Notes: generated by a model not told the origin, from the sequence alone. Counted from the stretch's first letter, positions 19,301 to 26,959 are shown. The stretch is DNA of 64,000 bases from Flavobacterium sp. M31R6 (GCF_013284035.1 NZ_CP054141.1:2232001-2296000), one strand, 5' to 3'. Program-made: numbers and translations.

Positions 19301-20881
19301 ACGGAGTTATATCAATTAGAACGTTTTTTTACAAGAAAGGAAGAAATTAATAAAACCGTTTTTAAGCAAATTACAGATATTTATAATCTTGAAAATGATA
19401 AGGAAATAAAATTTTATTTAACCACCGATGGTAATTTTCAAGGTAATATTTGGTTAAGAAATGTAAATAATGTTGTTTTTGGTAAAATAATAAATACTAG
19501 AGGGTTAGGTAACTTAACTGTTGATTTTAACTTTGGTAATGGAGGTGGTACTATGGATATTCCACTAACAAACCATATTTTAGATTTTATAAAAATCCAA
19601 TGGCAAGAAAACAGTCCTAATACCACACTTTATGAATATTTAAGTAGACCTATTGAAAATGTTATAAATAATGGGCTGTCATTAAAAGATTTCTTTGAAT
19701 CGGAAGGCAATAATTTAAATTTCATTGTACCATTAGATTTAATAAAAGATAGTTTGTCAGAAATTCTTATTACAGATTTTAATTTAATTGCAACTCCAAA
19801 TATTCATAATGTTCATAGCTATTTAGAAACATTACAAAAGCAATCATCTGATTTTGTTGATTACGTTCAAAGAATAGAAGAGTCTTGGAATATTGAAATT
19901 TTAAAATCTGAAATCTATTTCAATAATAAGAAGTTATACAAAGAACTGTATTATTCTAATATTAACCGTCAGGATATATTGAGAATCATTTATCGTCTAT
20001 ATAGCATTCAATTCATTTCAGATTACACTATAGATTACAACAAAGCTTTAGTAACAATCAGCATTAATAAAAAAAATAAAGACTTCTATTTGAATGCAAC
20101 CAAAGAGCATTTATTAAAGTATTTATCCAAAGAAAAAACTACGAAAAAAATCAAAAATTTAGAAAAAGTATGTTTTGATTTAGGTGTTTTTGATACAATT
20201 AAAAAGTCGGTAAAAGTAATATTAGATTTCACGTATTCCGATATAGTTGGAAAAAGAAAAAAAGCGATTGAGGATATTAAAGAATTTATTACAGAAAGTA
20301 TTAATCAAAATTCAAAAACGGATTTAAAGTTTAATAATGCAGAATATAATATCCATTTTAAGCAGTTAATGTATTACTACTTCAATGCAAAGTATGCTAA
20401 AAGTGGTTATGTTGAATTTGGTGAAGACCGTTCTTTAATTGATGACTTTAAAAATAAAGAATTAAATGATTGGAAAGTTTTTGTAAAATATACTAAAATA
20501 TTAAATGATAAAGCATCATTCATTAATGAATGCAAAATGATGCGTGGTTCTTGTAAAAGAATTTGGCGTTCTTTAGCAATAGAAGATACTAAAGAAGAAT
20601 ATGTATTAAAACTGCTTTATGCTTATGCCAGTTTCGGTTTAAATAACCCATATTATTTTCAAGAAGCAGAGAAATATTTTTTAGAAGGTTTTGAAAACTT
20701 ATACTTAAAAAACGATTATTTATATTTTGAAAATAAATTAAACAAGTTTTTAGTAATTATTTCAGAAAGTGTAAAATATGAAAATTCTAAAGAATATATT
20801 AGAAGGATAAAACATAAGTTAATGCTTAAAATTTCAACCCAAAACGTCCAAAATTTAATAAAAGAACTAAACGATATTTAA
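16337..20881 (+). CDS. Vsr/DUF559-type nuclease fused to RecQ-family helicase
   Basis: The 1,514-residue protein has two recognisable parts. Residues 140-245 carry a Vsr/DUF559-like PD-(D/E)XK pattern: E146 in a helix, D180 (SVDFSF), E205-I-D207-G with the following HH (FEIDGPHH), then NRDLAASK and FRFTQNE. Residues 470-900 are a RecQ motor with Walker A PTGGGKS near 490, DEVH box IIDEVHCLSEWGHDF near 596, GMGIDKEDV near 848 and QEAGRAGRDKK near 873. About 150 extra residues sit between motor halves. The last 600 residues are helical and unassigned. RecQ unwinds DNA 3' to 5'; the nuclease would make it a DNA-destroying machine. It starts 22 bases after hsdR and is 1 base from the next gene, so it forms a unit with two membrane proteins. 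The function in defence is inferred. Confidence 0.8.
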   Translation: MKQFKAGYIVDAISNIVTENFKSLNYFSEKENSEINKIKGLIQNLSAFDVEFPEPHKIDYDKIHPVLATINNIVTRGLPTKAPLIIEEVFTEIGLTIKNDNEYILDYSNAVKELSFETVFELLHIIEPNLKFNDENYIGELGSQLEKKFLGNHQFIKQLFQTQRDFATINPHMIGDKSVDFSFTSPYLYWNNIQNRAEYKTRIFEIDGPHHLLEEYVFYDTNRDLAASKVNAETFRFTQNEINKNEIPYDRLFTEELYKIFEKNFTKNISDYLEEYSLLFIPFAVARIQKTIIDHFIANKDLLKKEILQIAIIERDLPCGALAIKSLEELFSNLNALLEDQDKLQIPKIELSIFENEKWVINQKLHCGYKPKNETYFGANDFDIIIDHSILRRSQIYKEKEYSIREAIVIRSSHYYDNSIESCKKIYCANLLHFKELVDKKNDGSYISIEKHEKNINFFIQNIFRKSSFRPGQLPIISRALQQKPVIGLLPTGGGKSLTYQLPAFLQPGLCLVVDPIKSLMEDQVRVLNNNWIDCCDYINSNLKREEKQSKLIDFKFGQTQFLFVSPERFVMEDFRKIINTIDNTKYKLAFSFCIIDEVHCLSEWGHDFRSTYLMLGKNAQKFVKTRSGKVTLVGLTATASYDVLADIERELDIKHDDAANAVISIDNTIRKELFFDFIECNAKIDSHSISDREIKNKIGTVKRDKLNDYVKNSINKLNTIDNTVISQSLEQHYDEFEMDAIDKTTLDIIISEECESINEIPNSLTFDTTTSIIFCPHTQGILGVTGRVNNSINPKEVFENLAIIGSKKSYFIGNDEAGRLSEEIHNHFTSFLDGKTSYMVCTKAFGMGIDKEDVRTVYHINYSSSPESYIQEAGRAGRDKKKSLCVNLINTEEFYFLNPSYIKQFSREARFRLRHLIEAFDGEKFSLIRNSNKETLINDIKLIVADFSNSFTIEISKKEVQLDTILTYNLDESIHDFFHKNSFKGIETELYQLERFFTRKEEINKTVFKQITDIYNLENDKEIKFYLTTDGNFQGNIWLRNVNNVVFGKIINTRGLGNLTVDFNFGNGGGTMDIPLTNHILDFIKIQWQENSPNTTLYEYLSRPIENVINNGLSLKDFFESEGNNLNFIVPLDLIKDSLSEILITDFNLIATPNIHNVHSYLETLQKQSSDFVDYVQRIEESWNIEILKSEIYFNNKKLYKELYYSNINRQDILRIIYRLYSIQFISDYTIDYNKALVTISINKKNKDFYLNATKEHLLKYLSKEKTTKKIKNLEKVCFDLGVFDTIKKSVKVILDFTYSDIVGKRKKAIEDIKEFITESINQNSKTDLKFNNAEYNIHFKQLMYYYFNAKYAKSGYVEFGEDRSLIDDFKNKELNDWKVFVKYTKILNDKASFINECKMMRGSCKRIWRSLAIEDTKEEYVLKLLYAYASFGLNNPYYFQEAEKYFLEGFENLYLKNDYLYFENKLNKFLVIISESVKYENSKEYIRRIKHKLMLKISTQNVQNLIKELNDI

Positions 20882-20882
20882 T

Positions 20883-21716
20883 ATGGATAATATAGATCAA
20901 ATATTAGAAAAGAATTACGAGCAATTAGATATTCTTAAAAGTGAATTGAGTAATCTAAAGGAAATAAAAAATAGAATAGAAGTATTAATTGGCAGTAATG
21001 ATAAGTTACCAATCATTTTTAGTGAACTATTTGATAAAATAAATCAAGTTACTAATGATTTTACCAAAGTTTTAGGAAACTCAGTTAATGTTTTTTTGGA
21101 AGGCAATAACGATTTGTTAGTTAAAAACAACACTGTTTTTTCTAATAAAATAACTGAACTAGGTTCGGAAATATCAAGATTAGTCGCAGTAGATTTCAAG
21201 GTTTTATTTAAAGATTTAGAAACAAATTTTTTAGAGAATTCCAAAGTAGAAATAGCCAAAGAACTAAAGAAGTTTGAAGAGAAAACAAATAATTTTCAAA
21301 ATAAGATTGATGATTTAGGTAAAGAAATTACGCGTTTATCTAAAATAGATTTAGAAGAACACTTCAATAAACATCAGAGCAAATTATCGGAAGTTTTTAT
21401 TTCAGTTAATGGTATAAATGGAGTAATGACTACTATATCACAAAACATAAATAAGATAATTCAAAACTTTGGAGAAATTGAACAAACACTTTCTAAAAAC
21501 CAAAAAGAAATTAATAAAAGTTTTGATGCACTAACCCAAAGTCAAGAAAAAACAACAAATGATTTATTAAATAAAATAAAAGAATCAGATACCAAATTAG
21601 AGGCAATAGTTTCTCAAAATGAACTATTAAAAAAAGAACTAGATTTCAATAAAAAATTAAATTTTGCAATTATTATTTTAGTTATAATTTCCATTATTGT
21701 AAAGTTTCTAGGATGA
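20883..21716 (+). CDS. Tail-anchored coiled-coil membrane protein
   Basis: This 277-residue protein is unrecognised. Almost all of it is predicted coiled coil rich in Lys, Glu and Asn, and it ends in one hydrophobic segment (about 257-275, AIIILVIISIIVKF), so it should be anchored in the inner membrane by its C terminus with the coil in the cytoplasm. There is an internal duplication with a period of about 52 residues: NKITELGSEISRL at 88-100 and NKIDDLGKEITRL at 140-152. One base separates it from the nuclease-RecQ gene, and it overlaps the next membrane protein by 4 bases. It may tether or gate the helicase at the membrane, or sense something there. No MotA or MotB (Zorya) features are visible. 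Confidence 0.7.
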   Translation: MDNIDQILEKNYEQLDILKSELSNLKEIKNRIEVLIGSNDKLPIIFSELFDKINQVTNDFTKVLGNSVNVFLEGNNDLLVKNNTVFSNKITELGSEISRLVAVDFKVLFKDLETNFLENSKVEIAKELKKFEEKTNNFQNKIDDLGKEITRLSKIDLEEHFNKHQSKLSEVFISVNGINGVMTTISQNINKIIQNFGEIEQTLSKNQKEINKSFDALTQSQEKTTNDLLNKIKESDTKLEAIVSQNELLKKELDFNKKLNFAIIILVIISIIVKFLG

Positions 21717-22261
21717 TATTTTTAATTTATTTAGTGGTTGGTATTCTATTAAATTTTGTTGGTCCACTTGCAAAACATTTACTAATTGAGAATAATTATT
21801 TTCTAAAAGAAAATAGAAACAAAAATTGGTTTTACAGATACACATTTATTATTTTGATGAGATTTTTTATGACAATAATTTATCCTATTTTCTATTTTAG
21901 TTATTATATCTTGAAAAGAAAACCAGATGAACCAGTTTCATCCGAAGATAAACTAAATACTAGCTTAGTTAAAAGATTAAGAAATATCGGAGAATATAAT
22001 AATATAGCTCCAACAGATAAAACTAGCGATGAAAAGATAATTGAAATATACACTCTAATTTGTTCTTCATTTAGAAAAGCTAGTTCAGAGAAACAAGAAC
22101 GAATTCCTGCTGATAATTTAAACACCATCGTAATGAAATTCTTTAAACTATATGAGGAGTTTGGGGAAGATTTTATGCAGGAGCATTTGGAGTACGAATT
22201 AAAAAAATATGCGATCGAAGGACTAAGACCAGAATATAAAAAAGGAATTTCATTGTTTTAG
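21713..22261 (+). CDS. Two-TM membrane protein with cytosolic tail, partner of the coiled-coil protein
   Basis: This 182-residue protein is unrecognised. Two hydrophobic helices occupy about residues 2-24 and 40-63, followed by a basic KRK and a soluble domain of about 115 residues with no known motif. The ATG overlaps the stop of the upstream coiled-coil gene (ATGA), so translation is probably coupled. It is the last gene of the 22-kb run. Together with the tail-anchored protein and the nuclease-RecQ it forms a three-gene unit in which two members are membrane-bound, a layout seen in defence systems that act at the envelope. Its role is unknown. Confidence 0.7.
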   Translation: MIFLIYLVVGILLNFVGPLAKHLLIENNYFLKENRNKNWFYRYTFIILMRFFMTIIYPIFYFSYYILKRKPDEPVSSEDKLNTSLVKRLRNIGEYNNIAPTDKTSDEKIIEIYTLICSSFRKASSEKQERIPADNLNTIVMKFFKLYEEFGEDFMQEHLEYELKKYAIEGLRPEYKKGISLF

Positions 22262-22348
22262 ACCATAAATATAAATTACCTCATTCATCTGAACAAAAAT
22301 CGCTCCTAATCCAAGTATTCCTAGCATCAATGCTGCAGTTTGCTTCAT
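22250..22348 (-). CDS. Possible 32-residue hydrophobic peptide
   Basis: An ATG on the minus strand opens a 32-codon frame whose first 20 residues are hydrophobic (starting MKQTAALMLGILGLGAIFVQ) and which stops inside the end of the convergent membrane-protein gene. It may be the remaining 5' end of a membrane-protein gene cut off by the arrival of the defence genes, or it may be chance. Only composition supports it. Confidence 0.22.
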   Translation of the reverse strand: MKQTAALMLGILGLGAIFVQMNEVIYIYGLKQ

Positions 22349-22488
22349 TTCGCTAATTTCATTTTAAGAAAGCAATATTGATTAAAAATTGTTTTTTAAA
22401 ATCTATTAAATTTTTATTTTTTTTAAGTCGTTAAAATCAAAGAAGTTAAACTTTTTTATAGTAATGCACCATTTATCACTAAATTCAG

Positions 22489-22496
22489 TATTTTTG
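22489..22496 (+). promoter_or_regulatory. Candidate Bacteroidetes -7 element before the AbiE-like pair
   Basis: The octamer TATTTTTG fits the Bacteroidetes -7 consensus TAnnTTTG. It lies 4 bases before the GTG start, so the transcript would begin at or just after the start codon; the antitoxin may be read from a leaderless message. No convincing -33 element is visible. Confidence 0.3.
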
Positions 22497-22500
22497 CATA

Positions 22501-22788
22501 GTGAAGCAATCAATAAACATAGCGACAATTTTTCCCAAACACTTATTTTGGGATATGGATCCTAGTAAACTTAATCTTTCTAAAGATAAGTCTATTATTA
22601 TACCAAGGGCTTTGTATGCAACAACTCCAGATACATTTGAAACAGACATTCAAAAATTAGAAACACTGTATTCTGCTAAAGATATTGTTAAATACTTAAA
22701 ATTAACAACAGAGAATATCAGTAACAAAGTTTGTGTAAGTGTTGCAAAAAGATACAATGTAAAACCATTTCTTCGTTTTTCTCTTTAA
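22501..22788 (+). CDS. DUF6922 antitoxin-like protein
   Basis: This 95-residue protein starts with GTG. The N-terminal PKHLFWDMDPSKLNLSKD segment and the helical C terminus match the DUF6922 family, which in Bacteroidetes is normally found directly before an AbiEii-type nucleotidyltransferase, as here (3 bases between the genes). In such pairs the first gene acts as antitoxin and probably as a DNA-binding autoregulator; that role is known for AbiEi and inferred for this family. The GTG start is preferred because the family's FWD motif lies about 17 residues from the N terminus and the next Met is inside that motif. Confidence 0.75.
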   Translation: MKQSINIATIFPKHLFWDMDPSKLNLSKDKSIIIPRALYATTPDTFETDIQKLETLYSAKDIVKYLKLTTENISNKVCVSVAKRYNVKPFLRFSL

Positions 22789-22791
22789 TTT

Positions 22792-23559
22792 ATGAAGGCA
22801 GTTACTCCAGCAATAATTAAAGCCATCATAGAATTACAAACATTACCAACAGTATCAAAATTTACTTTAGGTGGTGGTACAAATCTGGCATTACAATTCA
22901 ATCATAGAGTTTCTGATGATATTGATTTCTTTTACAATGGAATAATTGGCAAAGAGGGATTTAAAAACATCGAAAATGAAGTCAAAAACTACTTTGGTAC
23001 AAAAGCAAAAAGCTTTGACGATCCTTGTGATATTAATGACCAATATTGCTTTCTGCGTTTCTTTCTTGATTTAGAAGATGGTGTAACCATAAAAGTGGAA
23101 ATGCTTCAAAATATGAAGAATTTGTTTGAGGTAGAAGTAAATCAAGGAATAAGTTTACTTTCAAAAAGAGACATTGGTTTATTCAAATTAATCAGCACCT
23201 CAAACCGTTCAACCAAGAAAGATATTTATGATTTAGACTTCATAACCGATACAATTTCATTAATCGATTTATATGAAGACTTAAAAGTAAAAACACTTAA
23301 ATTCAATAAAGAAGAAGATAAAACAATATTTGATTTAAGTAAAAACAAAACACCTGTTGACAATCCAGAATTACTATTAAAATTTGATGATAATTCCGAT
23401 TATTCAAAGTTTCCATCACATACAAACGATACCATACAAATTATCGAGGGAAGCAAAACTTGGATTGAAGCAAAAATAAGTTGGCGTTCAAAAGTAAGAC
23501 GCCTTTACAGCTATTTAGGCAAAGATTTTCCTGGGCCAAAAGGAATAAAAATCAAATAA
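22792..23559 (+). CDS. abiEii: AbiEii/AbiGii-type nucleotidyltransferase toxin
   Basis: The 255-residue protein has the nucleotidyltransferase signature of the AbiEii family: GGGTNLAL (27-34), then R39 and S41 leading to the metal-binding acidic pair D43 and D45 (DDIDFF). A lysine-rich stretch near 140-150 (STKKDIYDLDF) matches the later family motif. AbiEii transfers nucleotides to RNA targets and causes growth arrest when its antitoxin is lost, as shown for AbiE and MenT toxins. It follows the DUF6922 gene after 3 bases. The pair is close to the left border of the adjacent mobile element. Confidence 0.85.
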   Translation: MKAVTPAIIKAIIELQTLPTVSKFTLGGGTNLALQFNHRVSDDIDFFYNGIIGKEGFKNIENEVKNYFGTKAKSFDDPCDINDQYCFLRFFLDLEDGVTIKVEMLQNMKNLFEVEVNQGISLLSKRDIGLFKLISTSNRSTKKDIYDLDFITDTISLIDLYEDLKVKTLKFNKEEDKTIFDLSKNKTPVDNPELLLKFDDNSDYSKFPSHTNDTIQIIEGSKTWIEAKISWRSKVRRLYSYLGKDFPGPKGIKIK

Positions 23560-23736
23560 CCAACAAAGTTGCATTTTCTTAAAATTCAATTTAAACAGTC
23601 ATAATTTATATAAAATTATAGTACTTTTACACAGTATTTTTTACAAAAATTTTGAAGTACACTTTTAAGTACGCAAGTTCTAATTAAACACTGAAAAGTC
23701 CAGTATTTACTGGGGTTTATAAAATATACTGTGGAG

Positions 23737-23749
23737 CCTCTTTCTCCGC
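23737..23749 (+). repeat. Left attachment-site core (13-bp direct repeat)
   Basis: The sequence CCTCTTTCTCCGC recurs exactly at 42778-42790. At the right copy it is followed by CA, giving a string that looks like the 3' acceptor end of a serine tRNA (acceptor strand, G73, CCA). Both copies are followed by an AAACCCT hairpin terminator and TTTTTTGTTTTT. The two copies bracket about 19 kb that includes an integrase, so attL/attR is the natural reading. No complete tRNA gene is present at either copy. Confidence 0.55.
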
Positions 23750-23759
23750 GGAATTAAAA

Positions 23760-23801
23760 CCCTAACAATTGAAGATCAATTAGTTAGGGTTTTTTGTTTT
23801 T
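23760..23801 (+). terminator. Rho-independent terminator
   Basis: A stem CCCTAAC (23760-23766) pairs with GTTAGGG (23783-23789), with an additional inner ATTG/CAAT pairing, and is followed directly by a T-rich run. It would stop transcripts coming from the AbiE side before the island genes. Confidence 0.75.
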
Positions 23802-23806
23802 GCATC

Positions 23807-23825
23807 TAGCCCGCATTTAGCCCAC
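23807..23825 (+). promoter_or_regulatory. Paired TAGCCC motif, probable integrase arm site (left)
   Basis: TAGCCCGC at 23807-23814 and TAGCCCAC at 23818-23825 form a direct pair with a period of 11 bases, about one helical turn. The same pair occurs at 42620-42638 inside the other end of the element. Confidence 0.45.
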
Positions 23826-23861
23826 AATCTGTTTTTTTCTTTAATTTTATAATAAAAAAAC

Positions 23862-24479
23862 ATGAAGCAAAGCATTTCTACAAAACAAATCTTAATTGAT
23901 CTTCTTTCGATCAAAGATCAGGTAAAAAAGCTATTTGAAAACCAAAAAGAATTCAATTCGTTAGTAACCTACCTATGTGCGAAAGATTATTATAATGATG
24001 ATAACATACCTTTTCCAACTTTAAAGGAAATTGAAATAGGGACAGGTTTAAACAGCAATCAGCTTAGGAAGCAACTTTTAAGGATTTATGAAGATCTTTT
24101 TAATTATGATCCTATCTACAATCTAGAGTTTAATGAAACGGAATATGTTTTTTATTTAAACTACAATAAGGTATACGGATCATTCACTCTAACGAAAATA
24201 ATGAATCTTCCGAGAATAGGAGAAAACGTTACCATTCCATTTTTAAAGGCTAAAGTGAATACGGATTATTTTTACGTCGATGATATCAGACACTATTTTG
24301 AAGGTAACACTCAACGGATCGATATATACTTATTAGCCGGATCATTTAATTCCTATTGGTATAATCGAAAACATCAGGCTGTAGAAGAGAATGAAATAAG
24401 TTTTAGAGATTTATATGATTTGTACGACTTTCAATTAAAAAAACTATTGAAGATTGGTCGATATAAGTATGATCGCTAA
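23862..24479 (+). CDS. Unknown island protein, possible winged-helix fold
   Basis: This 205-residue protein is unrecognised. It is mostly soluble and Tyr/Asn-rich. Residues 45-80 (PFPTLKEIEIGTGLNSNQLRKQLLRIYEDLF) read like a helix-turn-helix of a winged-helix regulator, and the C-terminal 60 residues are aromatic and charged. It is the first gene inside the left attachment site and points into the element, with a terminator before it and a hairpin after it, so it is a single-gene unit. A regulator of the element is a guess based only on the HTH-like segment and location. Confidence 0.6.
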   Translation: MKQSISTKQILIDLLSIKDQVKKLFENQKEFNSLVTYLCAKDYYNDDNIPFPTLKEIEIGTGLNSNQLRKQLLRIYEDLFNYDPIYNLEFNETEYVFYLNYNKVYGSFTLTKIMNLPRIGENVTIPFLKAKVNTDYFYVDDIRHYFEGNTQRIDIYLLAGSFNSYWYNRKHQAVEENEISFRDLYDLYDFQLKKLLKIGRYKYDR

Positions 24480-24593
24480 ATTGATTTTATTCGTATCAAT
24501 TGCGAAATATTAATACGAAAATTTAAAACCATTCTTTAGAAGAGAGATATATTGAATAAAAAAGGAAGAAACTTTATACTCCTAAATCATAAT

Positions 24594-24620
24594 AAGGAAG
24601 AGTCATAAAGACTCTTCCTT
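24594..24620. terminator. Bidirectional hairpin terminator between convergent genes
   Basis: A perfect 11-bp stem (24594-24604 with 24610-24620, arms AAGGAAGAGTC and GACTCTTCCTT) encloses a 5-base loop. It lies between a + strand gene ending at 24479 and a - strand gene ending at 24770. The T-runs are short, so strength is uncertain. Confidence 0.6.
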
Positions 24621-24769
24621 AATTATATCAATTGCTAGCACTTTTTAGGGGTTTTTATTTGGTAACGAAGTAAAACCATCTCAAACAGATTGATTAACTG
24701 AAAATAAAGCTTAAAACTCCGGGTATTTTAATATTATATTATTTGTATTAAATTATAATATTACATGTA

Positions 24770-25018
24770 TTAAATTATAATATTGAAGTAACAATAGAAA
24801 TAAGGCTTGTCATCTATGATGTAAACCAGTTTGTTGTTGGTTGCAAGTTTTACCAAAGTAACTTCCTTTTTTTCTCCTATCATCATATACTTAACGTCTT
24901 TAATTACTTCAACTTCAAACGGGCAGGATAGCTCTACGAGCCTATCTTCTTTTGTTACAACTAGAATACTATAAGGGCTACTATATTTTAATAAAAAAGC
25001 ATAGGCGTTATTATCCAT
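24770..25018 (-). CDS. Small hypothetical protein at the end of the DUF3871 operon
   Basis: This 82-residue protein is unrecognised. It has alternating hydrophobic and charged stretches consistent with a small beta-rich domain (LVKLATNNKLVYIIDDKPYFY near the C terminus). It starts 23 bases after the DUF3871 gene on the same strand and ends before a hairpin, so it is probably the last gene of that operon. The coding start is the ATG right after an AT-rich leader; no alternative is better. Confidence 0.5.
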   Translation of the reverse strand: MDNNAYAFLLKYSSPYSILVVTKEDRLVELSCPFEVEVIKDVKYMMIGEKKEVTLVKLATNNKLVYIIDDKPYFYCYFNIII

Positions 25019-25041
25019 TTTTGATTGATATAGTCATAGAA

Positions 25042-26022
25042 TTAATTATCCAAGAACCAATTATGAGATTGATTTTCTATGGAATTTAGGAGGTTATTGA
25101 TTAACTGATATGAATTGACATTTCTTTCCAAATTGGAATCGATGTAAGTGCTTTTATTTGCCTCGGTCAGTAAATTGTAGAGATTCCAAAAGTTAATCGT
25201 ACTGTCCTTTGATTTAGAAAAGTGAGCATCAATGTGATAATCCCTCACCACAATATTTAATTGGGTATCATTTATAGCAAGTGGAAATAAAGTCTGTTTC
25301 TCTTCTTTGCTCAAATAAGGGAAGAGTTTCATTTTCCCAATCAAATGGGCAAACTGATTTTCTGTCAAAGAGTAATTAAACATTCGTTCCATACTAATCA
25401 GGTGCTCTTTCTTATTATAGTTGTTGATCAAATCATAAACTTTACCTTTCAATTCTAAAACGGAGCTGACCCGTATATCCTCTTTCAAACCACTTGTACT
25501 GACACATAAGTTTGTACAGACTGTATTGCTAAAGCCCACAAATATTTTGAATTTTTCCAAGGATTTTTTAGAAAACAAGTTCTCTTGGTTGTGGCTTCTT
25601 ACTCCCCCGACGGTTAAATTGAGCTTTTGACCGTTGATAACTTCGCTTATTTCTGGAATTTCAATAACGAATGCCATACGCTCGTAATATATGGTCTTCT
25701 CGTGCTCTAGGAGCTGTAGTGCGGGCTTACCAATAGCGGATGGAATTCTACCCTTTATTACGTGTGACACGCGAATATCAGGCTTTAAAACACCTTTGTA
25801 GCCAAGAATATCTTCAAGAACTTCTTTAGTATTATTGATGAATTCATAATGACTAATGGTACATTCATTGTCTTTGGCGAAAACTGGAATTGTGCATTCA
25901 TTTTTTAGATGATCCAAGGAAACTTCCGTTGTGTTGGCTTCGATAAAATTACGCTTTGGGAAAACAATCACTTCCGCTTCATCAATGATTTGATGTTCTA
26001 TACTATTTAATACTAAATTCAT
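25042..26022 (-). CDS. DUF3871 family protein
   Basis: The 326-residue protein matches the DUF3871 family, found in mobile elements of Bacteroidetes. Recognisable parts are RVSHVIKGRIPSAIGKPA (about 104-121), LTVGGVRSHNQENLF (136-150), FKIFVGFSNTVCTNLCVSTSG (157-177) and the C-terminal NFWNLYNLLTEANKSTYID. The biochemical role is unknown; the family resembles phage-encoded DUF932-like proteins that accompany recombination functions. Its start overlaps the end of the ATPase gene by 20 bases, so the two are co-translated. Confidence 0.85.
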   Translation of the reverse strand: MNLVLNSIEHQIIDEAEVIVFPKRNFIEANTTEVSLDHLKNECTIPVFAKDNECTISHYEFINNTKEVLEDILGYKGVLKPDIRVSHVIKGRIPSAIGKPALQLLEHEKTIYYERMAFVIEIPEISEVINGQKLNLTVGGVRSHNQENLFSKKSLEKFKIFVGFSNTVCTNLCVSTSGLKEDIRVSSVLELKGKVYDLINNYNKKEHLISMERMFNYSLTENQFAHLIGKMKLFPYLSKEEKQTLFPLAINDTQLNIVVRDYHIDAHFSKSKDSTINFWNLYNLLTEANKSTYIDSNLERNVNSYQLINNLLNSIENQSHNWFLDN

Positions 26023-26896
26023 TGTTTTGGGGGTTTAGGTTTTGAATTATTTCATTTTCGTAGATTACTTGAGCTGAGACATTGTCAAGCATTTCTTTTC
26101 GAGCCATTACTACAGGGTAGAGTTCTGTGCTCAAATTGGGATATTTATTGTAGATCAGTTTTAATCCTTCTGCTGTGTCACAGGAATTGATTTCTTCCTT
26201 GATTCTTTCAACAGAAATACCTTGATTACACCATTCGATTAGTTTCTTTCCTGTTGAGGAGTTGATAATGAATTCAGGTTTTCCCGAAAACAATTCAGTT
26301 CTGTCTTTAGATGCTGACACTAAATGCTTGTCATTCAGAAACTCAAAATTGACTGTAAGTTCGTATTCAAATCCTTCTCTGGTTATAGACTTGGTTCCCA
26401 ACTTCATCACTTTCGTTTTTCCATTTCCATCCTTATCAAGACTATAATCCACTTTACTCCTTGAAGTAGCGACAATATGACACTTGGATAAGATGATAGC
26501 ATCTATAAAAGACTGGTGACGAGGTGTAACTTTTGCCCAATCTTGGAATCGACCCCCTAACTGTTCGTGAGCTTCCAAACAGCCGCCTTTTCCTTGCCAC
26601 TCATGGCTAATACTGTCAATAATGACAACTTTCATGCCTGATTCTTCACATATCTGTATAGCCTTTAAATAACGTTCAGGAGCAAATGGTTCATCCAATG
26701 AGAGTACATTAAAATCCCCTAAATGGGAATAAAGACTTGCAGATTTATTTTCTGTATCAATCAAAGCAATTTTGTTCCAATCATTAGTGATACCGAAAGC
26801 CAATAACAATGCGGAGTAGGTTTTCCCAAAACCGCTGGGACCTGAAAGTCCGATACGTAATTTTACTTGATGCCTTTCGGCTTTTTGTAGTTTCAT
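26003..26896 (-). CDS. RecA-like AAA ATPase of mobile-element type
   Basis: From the ATG at 26896 the protein is 298 residues and starts MKLQKAERHQVKLRIGLSGP, placing Walker A GPSGFGKT at 19-26. An upstream in-frame ATG at 26932 is less likely because the family starts directly before the P-loop domain. The Walker B strand is KVVIIDSIS (about 86-94), followed by WQGKGGCLEAHE and the arginine-rich HIVATSRSKVDY. These features match phage and island nucleotide-binding ATPases (AAA_24 type) that usually act in replication or recombination with a single-strand annealing partner. It is in an operon with an unknown protein upstream and DUF3871 downstream. Confidence 0.8.
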   Translation of the reverse strand: MKLQKAERHQVKLRIGLSGPSGFGKTYSALLLAFGITNDWNKIALIDTENKSASLYSHLGDFNVLSLDEPFAPERYLKAIQICEESGMKVVIIDSISHEWQGKGGCLEAHEQLGGRFQDWAKVTPRHQSFIDAIILSKCHIVATSRSKVDYSLDKDGNGKTKVMKLGTKSITREGFEYELTVNFEFLNDKHLVSASKDRTELFSGKPEFIINSSTGKKLIEWCNQGISVERIKEEINSCDTAEGLKLIYNKYPNLSTELYPVVMARKEMLDNVSAQVIYENEIIQNLNPQNNEFSIK

Positions 26897-26959
26897 AACT
26901 TTTGTTTTTAGTTTAAATAAAAAAGAGAACACCTTTCGATGCTCTCTTGCTTTTGTTTA

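Larger units (their letters stand above)
23560..23861. other. Intergenic region holding the left island border
   Basis: No gene is seen. The region contains a small hairpin (CCAGTATTTACTGG at 23700-23713), the 13-bp repeat of the left attachment site, a strong terminator and the paired TAGCCC motif, each listed separately. Confidence 0.6.

Noticed and set aside
20883-22261. Zorya ZorA/ZorB membrane motor pair
   Set aside because: The coiled-coil protein has one C-terminal TM and no MotA-like helices, and the second has no MotB peptidoglycan-binding domain.
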